From assembly GCA_947174335.1 (NCBI GenBank), contig CAMWIM010000014.1, positions 1 through 39,922 on the forward strand: DNA of 39,922 nt. Reading direction: 5' to 3'. Within the stretch, counting starts at the first letter, position 1. Every line of letters begins with the position of its first letter. The notes below the pieces were generated by a model. That model was not told the DNA's origin. It saw only the letters and a list, made by a program, of their open reading frames with translations, and searched no databases. This DNA comes from an uncultured Porphyromonadaceae bacterium. Lineage in GTDB: Bacteria > Bacteroidota > Bacteroidia > Bacteroidales > Muribaculaceae. Shown one piece after another: positions 34,689-39,922 of this stretch. A program made the position numbers and the translations under genes.

Positions 34689-36628
34689 TTGAATTTAATT
34701 TAATTGAAGAAAACCACCGACGCAACGCCAAGTTTGAAACTGATTATGACCCGATTAAAGGCATCGGCTGTTGCGGATCAAGAGTCGAGCTGAAGTCAGG
34801 CGAGCTTGTTCCGAAAGAAATGGTTGATGACCCCGAATTTCAAACTGCTACCGATGACGATAGTCGTGTTAAATTGCGTTGTCGCTACGACTTTGAATAT
34901 TGGGCTGTTATGTGCGCCAAAATTAAGGACAAATCGACGGGACAAATCGTGCCGTTTCGCCTGAATGAACCTCAGCGACGTGTCCTCGCCGAGATGGAAC
35001 AGATGCGACGCAACCGCCGTCCAATCAGGATGATTATGCTTAAAGCACGTCAATGGGGTGGCTCCACATTAGTTCAACTCTACATGGCGTGGTTTCAGAC
35101 AACACGCCTTCAAAACTGGCATTCGCTCATTTGCGCCCACGTCAAAGACACAGCCTCGACAATTCGCGGTATGTACACCCGATTATTGACCAGCTACCCC
35201 AAACAATATTGGGAATCGATAAGTGGCGAAGACCCTGAATTCAAGCCGTTTGAAGGTTCGCGAAACGTCCGCATCATCACCGGGCGCGGTTGCACCGTCA
35301 CCGTCGGCAGTTCTGAAAATCAAGAGGCAGTGCGCGGTGCCGATTATGCTATGGCTCATCTGTCTGAGGTTGCCTTTTGGTGCGACACTCCGTCTTCGTC
35401 GCCCGAAGGCTTTATCCGTGCGGTTTGCGGTGCGATTAACTCGTTGCCCGACACTCTGATAGTGCTCGAAAGTACCGCCAACGGAGTCGGCAATTATTTT
35501 CATCGTGAATGGTTGAGATCGGTCAACGGCGAGAGTGACAAACTCGCGGTTTTCGTTCCGTGGTATGAGATTTCGATTTATCGTGCCGAGGTAACCGGCG
35601 ACACTGAAGCATTTTACAACTCGTTTGACGACTACGAGAAAATGCTTTGGCAAAAAGGATGCTCGCTGGAGCAAATCAGTTGGTATCGAACAAAATTAAA
35701 GGAATACCCCGACCGTGCGGCAATGCAAGCCGAATATCCGACTACGGCTGTCGAAGCATTTTCAAATTCTGATGCAAACGTGTTCAGTGCCGAGAAAATC
35801 GAACTGCTTCGTCCCGGCTGTCGTCCTCCTATAGCTGTCGGTGAGGTTATTGGCGACGCAATATCCGGCAAAAATGCGCTGAAAAATATCCGTTTTGTCG
35901 AAGATTCAAAAGGCTGTCTGAAAGTTTGGCAAATGCCCGACAATGAAAGAGGTATAATCTCTGACCGCTACGTCGTTACCGTCGATATCGGCGGCAGGTC
36001 GCGCTCAAGCGATTATTCAGTAATTGCCGTAATTGACCGCGCTCCGATGATGAAAGGCGGACTCCCCGAAATCGTTGCTCAATGGCGTGGACACGACGAC
36101 CACGATATCATTGCGTGGAAAAGCGCGTCAATCGCTTCGTGGTATAACAACGCCCTGTTGGTTGTCGAAAGCAACACCCTCGAAACCGATAATATCGGTG
36201 GCGACCCTTCGCTATTGATTTTGAACGACATATCGAGCCACTACCGCAACCTCTACACGCGCCAAACCTTTGACGGAGTAACTCGTTCGGTTAAATATGG
36301 ATTCCACACCAACCGTGCCACCAAAACATTAGCTGTCAGCCGATTGATTACAATGGTAAGAGAAACGGGATATGTCGAACGCGATACCGACGCCCTCGAC
36401 GAAATGATGGTTTTCCGAAAAATCGGCAACAGCTTCGGCGCCGCCGACGGCTATCACGACGACATCGTAATGACCCGTGCAATCGGACTGCTAATAGTCT
36501 CCGGAATGCCTCAACCCACCGAAGACGATATCAAATATTTTACATCTCCTGTTCCAACGCCCGAGCGAGTTGGTCGGGGCACGATGTTGCCTTATCACGA
36601 CATCGAATCCCTTTCAGAGTGGCAATGA
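34685..36628 (+). CDS. terL: Phage terminase large subunit (packaging ATPase and nuclease)
   Basis: A 647-residue DNA-packaging motor protein. Walker A 'LKARQWGGST' (about 119-128), Walker B-like 'YAMAHLSE' with acidic Glu228, and coupling motif 'ESTANG' (262-267) are intact. The C-terminal RNase H-like nuclease shows Asp434 (TVDIGG), Glu495 (VVESNT) and Asp592/Asp593 (YHDDIVMT), so both activities look functional. No portal, capsid or small terminase gene adjoins it; instead it is last in a four-gene operon beside host genes. The final 29 residues (619-647) are encoded antisense to the 3' end of the TSCPD gene, suggesting its end was reshaped when it settled at this site. Confidence 0.94.
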   Translation: MIEFNLIEENHRRNAKFETDYDPIKGIGCCGSRVELKSGELVPKEMVDDPEFQTATDDDSRVKLRCRYDFEYWAVMCAKIKDKSTGQIVPFRLNEPQRRVLAEMEQMRRNRRPIRMIMLKARQWGGSTLVQLYMAWFQTTRLQNWHSLICAHVKDTASTIRGMYTRLLTSYPKQYWESISGEDPEFKPFEGSRNVRIITGRGCTVTVGSSENQEAVRGADYAMAHLSEVAFWCDTPSSSPEGFIRAVCGAINSLPDTLIVLESTANGVGNYFHREWLRSVNGESDKLAVFVPWYEISIYRAEVTGDTEAFYNSFDDYEKMLWQKGCSLEQISWYRTKLKEYPDRAAMQAEYPTTAVEAFSNSDANVFSAEKIELLRPGCRPPIAVGEVIGDAISGKNALKNIRFVEDSKGCLKVWQMPDNERGIISDRYVVTVDIGGRSRSSDYSVIAVIDRAPMMKGGLPEIVAQWRGHDDHDIIAWKSASIASWYNNALLVVESNTLETDNIGGDPSLLILNDISSHYRNLYTRQTFDGVTRSVKYGFHTNRATKTLAVSRLITMVRETGYVERDTDALDEMMVFRKIGNSFGAADGYHDDIVMTRAIGLLIVSGMPQPTEDDIKYFTSPVPTPERVGRGTMLPYHDIESLSEWQ

Positions 36629-36788
36629 CCTCTTCGGGGCGACGACCTTTGACGAGTGCTGCGATTCCTTGGAGGTTTCCGTGACATCCTCCGAGAAATT
36701 CTACATTATCGATTGTGCCGTCATCAGCCAGCACAAACTGAATTTGTTTAGAGCAAGTCCCTTCTGTATTATATGTTACATTTTTCAT
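36540..36788 (-). CDS. TSCPD-domain (TIGR03905-like) small protein
   Basis: A small protein of 82 residues from the chosen ATG (36788; an in-frame ATG two codons upstream is less usual). It shows the conserved features 'TYNTEGTCSKQIQF', 'GGCHGNLQGIAALVKG' and 'IRCRDKATSCPDQLA', with Cys residues resembling the C-terminal TSCPD domain of some ribonucleotide reductases. Function is not established; zinc or nucleotide binding is likely. It closes the minus-strand operon with rex, the FAH-like gene, the methylase and the MBL hydrolase. Its last 89 bp overlap the terminase gene on the opposite strand. Confidence 0.87.
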   Translation of the reverse strand: MKNVTYNTEGTCSKQIQFVLADDGTIDNVEFLGGCHGNLQGIAALVKGRRPEEVIATLKGIRCRDKATSCPDQLARALEQEM

Positions 36789-36866
36789 AATCAATCTATA
36801 TTTTTAATTATACATTGTGCATTATGTTATCGCCCTTTGGCGCTTTGCTTTGCAAAGAATTATGCA

Positions 36867-37796
36867 TTATTTCAGCGTGAAATACAGCGACGGTTCAAAT
36901 CGCGGGAGTGCATAGAGTTGCACATCGGCATTTCGTGTTTCAAGCGACCCTGACGCATCTCCAACCGTCACCCCGGCAGCAGTTAACGCCCGGGTAACAG
37001 TGTTGAGCGCAAGCTGTGGCTCATTATTTTCATTTGACAAGTGACACAAGAAGATGTGAGACAGTGCCGGAGTGTAAATCGAAGCAAGGAACGAGGCTGT
37101 TACCTCATTATCAAGATGTCCGTTCGGTGCTACGATTCGCGCCTTGAGATACTGGGGATAGCTGCCCTTCTGAAGCATTTCAGCATCATAATTTGACTCG
37201 ATAACAATATGTTTTGCAAGGCGCATATAGTAATCGACACGATCGGTTATCGAACCGAGGTCGGTCGCAACCGCCATCGTGAGGTCGCCAAGCGCGATGA
37301 AAAAGCCCACGTTGTCGGTTCCGTCGTGCAATGTTTGAAATGGCGTAATCTCAAACGACCCGATTTTAAAAGGAGTTTCAATGTATATCGGTCGATGATA
37401 GTCGCGGATGCGTGACGAAATTGTGTGGCGTCGCAAGATTCCGCCAAGAGCTTTTGGCGTTACATAGACAGCCATGTGGGGTGCCTTTTTCAGCAACTTA
37501 TAAATATAGCGTATATGGTCGCCATGATCGTGAGTGACAAGGACTCCGCGCACCGACGAAAGCGAAATTCCACGACGTTTCAGTTCAGGAATAACTTTAT
37601 CGGGGGCAACTCCCGCATCAACCAAAAAGCCTTCTTTATCATTACCGATATATGAACAGTTGCCGCTGCTTCCGCTTCCAAACGAGATGAAATGGATCGC
37701 GGGAACTTCGGGAACCTTATAATCTTTCATTTCCAAGTCGTCAAAAAGCGACGGCTGGCGATCGATATTGATTGTATTTATACGAAGGCGAGGCAT
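36867..37796 (-). CDS. MBL-fold metallohydrolase (WalJ/YycJ-like)
   Basis: A 309-residue metallo-beta-lactamase-fold protein. The metal-binding motif 'VTHDHGDHI' (about 88-96) and the opening 'FISFGSGSSGNCSYI' (about 37-51) are typical of the WalJ/YycJ group, whose members are exonuclease-like enzymes tied to DNA repair or cell-wall signalling in Firmicutes. 'HDGTDNVGF' and 'APNGHLDNEVTASFLA' carry further ligands. The first ~35 residues are an extra extension. It follows the methylase gene by 6 bp. Substrate unknown. Confidence 0.88.
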   Translation of the reverse strand: MPRLRINTINIDRQPSLFDDLEMKDYKVPEVPAIHFISFGSGSSGNCSYIGNDKEGFLVDAGVAPDKVIPELKRRGISLSSVRGVLVTHDHGDHIRYIYKLLKKAPHMAVYVTPKALGGILRRHTISSRIRDYHRPIYIETPFKIGSFEITPFQTLHDGTDNVGFFIALGDLTMAVATDLGSITDRVDYYMRLAKHIVIESNYDAEMLQKGSYPQYLKARIVAPNGHLDNEVTASFLASIYTPALSHIFLCHLSNENNEPQLALNTVTRALTAAGVTVGDASGSLETRNADVQLYALPRFEPSLYFTLK

Positions 37797-37802
37797 ATTC
37801 TA

Positions 37803-38531
37803 TTATTTATAAAGCAGAAAAATGGTAGGAGTTTTGTCGTAGTCAAACTTGGCTTTTGCCCACCATGATAAAGGTCGCGTTATGATTGATTCACCCGGTC
37901 CGCTGATATCCGATGCAACACAAAGCTTTAACGAGCCTGGCAATGCGCCTACAATGTCGGCGATTATGCGGTTGTTGCGATAGGGTGTCTCAATGAAAAT
38001 TTGAGTTTGGTCATGCGACACGATTGACTTTTGCATATCTCGTAACCGCTTTTGACGCTGATCTTTATCAATCGGCAGATAACCGAGAAACGCAAAGCTC
38101 TGACCATTGAATCCCGACCCCATTAGACCCATCAGAATACTCGATGGACCAACGAGCGGAACAACCTTGTAGCCACGTTGTTGAGCGATTGCCACCACAT
38201 CAGCACCCGGGTCGGCAACTGCCGGACATCCTGCCTCTGAAATAACCCCCATCGGCTGACCGTTGGCAAGCGCATCGAGCATTGGCGGAATAGCCGATGC
38301 AGCCGTCTGACGGTTAAGCACATAGAAGGTCATCGAATCAATGTCGGCGGCGTGATTACACTTTTTGATAAATCGACGAGCCGAACGCACATTCTCAACA
38401 ATAAAATGAGATATTCCGTTGAGCAACTGAGTGTTGATCGTTGGTAATACGCGATCAAGCGAGCCGTCGGACAACGGAACCGGGAAAAGATATAGAGCAG
38501 CCTCGACGGGCGTTACGTTTTTGTCGTTCAT
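37803..38531 (-). CDS. RsmI-like SAM-dependent methyltransferase
   Basis: A 242-residue tetrapyrrole-methylase-fold protein. 'GVISEAGCPAVADPGADVV' (about 93-111) is the RsmI-type SAM-binding loop, followed by 'VPLVGPSSILMGLMGSGF' and 'FAFLGYLP'. RsmI 2'-O-methylates C1402 of 16S rRNA. This Bacteroidetes form is shorter than the ~286-residue E. coli enzyme, differs at its N-terminus and lacks the C-terminal extension, so the exact target is not certain. It overlaps the FAH-like gene by 4 bp (ATGA) and precedes the MBL gene. Confidence 0.86.
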   Translation of the reverse strand: MNDKNVTPVEAALYLFPVPLSDGSLDRVLPTINTQLLNGISHFIVENVRSARRFIKKCNHAADIDSMTFYVLNRQTAASAIPPMLDALANGQPMGVISEAGCPAVADPGADVVAIAQQRGYKVVPLVGPSSILMGLMGSGFNGQSFAFLGYLPIDKDQRQKRLRDMQKSIVSHDQTQIFIETPYRNNRIIADIVGALPGSLKLCVASDISGPGESIITRPLSWWAKAKFDYDKTPTIFLLYK

Positions 38532-39097
38532 TTAATCTTGAAATCAAGGAGTTGCACAGAATTTACCGACCCACTGAGTCGCGTGTCGATTTGCAAGGGG
38601 AATGATGCCAATGGTGAGAGTGACGGAATGATTATATCACCGTTTTTAAGAGTAAAATATCGGCTCAACATTGCAACCGATTCATTAATCTTCAACGCAT
38701 CATAACTGATTGTCACAGGGTCGGTTATCGCATCGCAAGCAAACGTAACGTCAGATCCTTCAACCGATTGAACAGGAGTCCAATCCCCCACACCTAATGC
38801 CCCGTCAAATGAAATGTCGATTGCCGAACCATCCGGGACCTCAGCATTGACGGGCGGCATAACACGGAGAACCAAAGTGAACGAATCGTAATATCGCGAT
38901 GCAAATTTTGTAGAAATCGAGCGTCCCACGTGGCAGATGCGAACGGCGGGATGAATCGAACCGATAAACCCTTCACCCTCATCGGGCAAAAAAATCGGTT
39001 TCCTGTTAAGTACAATTGATGAATCGGCAAGCAAGTCAACACGGTCAGAGATTGTAACCGGCTCGTTTAACGGTCTGTTGATTGCAAGTATCTTCAT
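38528..39097 (-). CDS. Diverged fumarylacetoacetate-hydrolase-like protein
   Basis: A 189-residue protein that aligns by eye with Bacteroidetes FAH-family proteins: 'SSIVLNRKPIFLPDEGEGF' with the substrate-loop region, and 'AVRICHVGRSISTKFASRYYDSFTL' with the 'RI.rlGK.Ia.rFA.RYYDa.t' segment. The metal-binding Glu residues that normally follow (Glu-x-E in 'DYEvELV') are not evident; 'GSIHPAV' stands there instead. It may therefore be a catalytically dead or repurposed relative. It is coupled to rex upstream and rsmI-like downstream through 4-bp ATGA overlaps, a tight arrangement that argues it is functional. Family call is moderate. Confidence 0.55.
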   Translation of the reverse strand: MKILAINRPLNEPVTISDRVDLLADSSIVLNRKPIFLPDEGEGFIGSIHPAVRICHVGRSISTKFASRYYDSFTLVLRVMPPVNAEVPDGSAIDISFDGALGVGDWTPVQSVEGSDVTFACDAITDPVTISYDALKINESVAMLSRYFTLKNGDIIIPSLSPLASFPLQIDTRLSGSVNSVQLLDFKIK

Positions 39098-39783
39098 TGC
39101 TCATCTCCTTCCCCCCTGAAATGACTGCGGATTTTGGAGAGATTGAGGCGGTTGTACATTACGGCAAGATGGGCATAGATCGATGTGTTTTGAACCACAA
39201 TTTGTTCCTCATCAACCTTGATGCGGAACGGTGTGAAATTCCACAATGCCTTGACCCCGGCAGCTACAAATTTGTCAGCTATTTCCTGAGCCGCATGAAC
39301 CGGTACGGTAATAATACCAATCTCGGCGGCAAACTGTCGACGACGCAATTCGAGTTCGCGCACGTCAAAAACCGGGATACCACAAATTGTACGACCGATT
39401 ATCTGAGGGTTAACGTCAAATCCGGCAACAATGTTGAGTCCGAATTGCTCGAGACCCGAATCCTGAATCAATGCACCGCCAAGGCTTCCGACTCCGACAA
39501 TCAACGCATTGTGACTCAGTCTGAAACCAAGAAAATTTTGCAACACTTGTTCGAGCGATGCAACTTCATAACCGATGCGAGTTTTACCCTTGATATTCAA
39601 GAATGAAAGATCCTTTGCAATTTGTGAAGAATCCACACTGAGGTCACGCGAAATCTGGGTTGACGAAACATATTCCACTCCCTTTTGACGGAGTAGAGAA
39701 ACGTATGCCAGATACCACGGAAGTCGACGCAAAGCCGGCTCGGGAATCACAACACGGGGGTCTTGTAACGGATCAAGTATCAT
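39094..39783 (-). CDS. rex: Redox-sensing transcriptional repressor Rex
   Basis: A 229-residue NADH/NAD+-sensing repressor. The N-terminal winged helix (about 10-80, 'ALRRLPWYLAYVSLLRQKG', 'VSSTQISRDLSVDSSQIAKD') is followed by a Rossmann domain with 'GVGSLGGALIQ' (about 97-107), the NADH-binding loop, and the late conserved 'KALWNFTPFRI'. Rex represses fermentation and respiration genes when NADH is low. It is first in the rex-fah-rsmI-walJ-tscpd operon. Its own promoter region has a -7 box (TAACTTTG, 39822-39815). I do not see a full TTGTGA-N6-TCACAA operator, only a half-site-like TTGTGG. Confidence 0.94.
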   Translation of the reverse strand: MILDPLQDPRVVIPEPALRRLPWYLAYVSLLRQKGVEYVSSTQISRDLSVDSSQIAKDLSFLNIKGKTRIGYEVASLEQVLQNFLGFRLSHNALIVGVGSLGGALIQDSGLEQFGLNIVAGFDVNPQIIGRTICGIPVFDVRELELRRRQFAAEIGIITVPVHAAQEIADKFVAAGVKALWNFTPFRIKVDEEQIVVQNTSIYAHLAVMYNRLNLSKIRSHFRGEGDEQ

Positions 39784-39814
39784 TGTCTATCACATCAATT
39801 AATTTTTGACATTG

Positions 39815-39822
39815 CAAAGTTA
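39815..39822 (-). promoter_or_regulatory. -7 box of the rex operon
   Basis: TAACTTTG on the minus strand, about 32 nt before the rex ATG, fits TAnnTTTG. No -33 TTTG is visible ~20 nt upstream. The remaining 100 bases to the window edge hold no gene that I can support. Confidence 0.45.
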
Positions 39823-39922
39823 CTAAAAATTCCACAATTTAGAGCCGTCTCGATTAAAATTCTTAACACCAATGAATATTAACCGGCTGGATATCAACAC
39901 TTCATCGGTTCCATCGTAATCG

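Noticed and set aside
35183-35674. Minus-strand frame of 163 codons within the terminase gene
   Set aside because: Directly antisense to conserved terminase motifs; a shadow.
39831-39842. Rex operator upstream of rex
   Set aside because: Only a TTGTGG half-site is visible. The full palindrome TTGTGA-N6-TCACAA is absent.

Overview
The window looks like chromosome from a member of the Bacteroidales (Bacteroidota), plausibly a Muribaculaceae-like gut anaerobe. The reasons are the many TAnnTTTG (-7) promoter boxes, the near absence of Shine-Dalgarno sites, and the gene families present: SusC-like barrels with a carboxypeptidase-regulatory domain, a one-piece class I fumarase, rubrerythrin, Rex, a RsmI-like methylase and a 7TM-HD phosphodiesterase. 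No rRNA, tRNA, CRISPR array, insertion sequence or integrase was recognised.

Layout. 1-589: no confident gene, but a group of small hairpin repeats. 590-5829 (minus): tolC-hlyD-permease-permease efflux operon without an ATPase gene. 6100-7134 (minus): secreted low-complexity protein. 7222-9423 (minus): phage-type lysis cassette (holin, then amidase fused in frame to a spanin-like segment) and a LexA/CI-like S24 repressor. 9539-16337 (minus): PpiD-like foldase, metK behind a SAM-II-like riboswitch with a terminator, and a large outer-membrane barrel protein. 16611-19941 (plus): rubrerythrin, thiol peroxidase, a helix-hairpin-helix protein and a DUF1846 protein. 19986-25044 (minus): S1/P1 nuclease, GH9 enzyme, cytidylate-kinase-like protein, dnaX. 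25222-31164 (minus): rel/spoT, pgpH-like phosphodiesterase, fumarase. 31371-36628 (plus): four-gene phage-derived operon ending in a large terminase. 36540-39783 (minus): rex, a diverged fumarylacetoacetase-like gene, rsmI-like methylase, walJ-like hydrolase, TSCPD protein.

The most interesting signal is that intact phage functions (lysis, repressor, terminase, a probable tail/neck protein) lie in two separate islands about 22 kb apart. Both are embedded among housekeeping operons, and neither contains integrase, portal, capsid or replication genes. The promoters of the repressor and of the terminase operon share an identical 15-nt stretch across the -7 box, and each has a TTGGTAT-containing inverted repeat. 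This fits a dispersed, possibly domesticated phage system (gene-transfer-agent-like or another particle) under one self-cleaving repressor. It is an inference; remnants of unrelated prophages are the main alternative.
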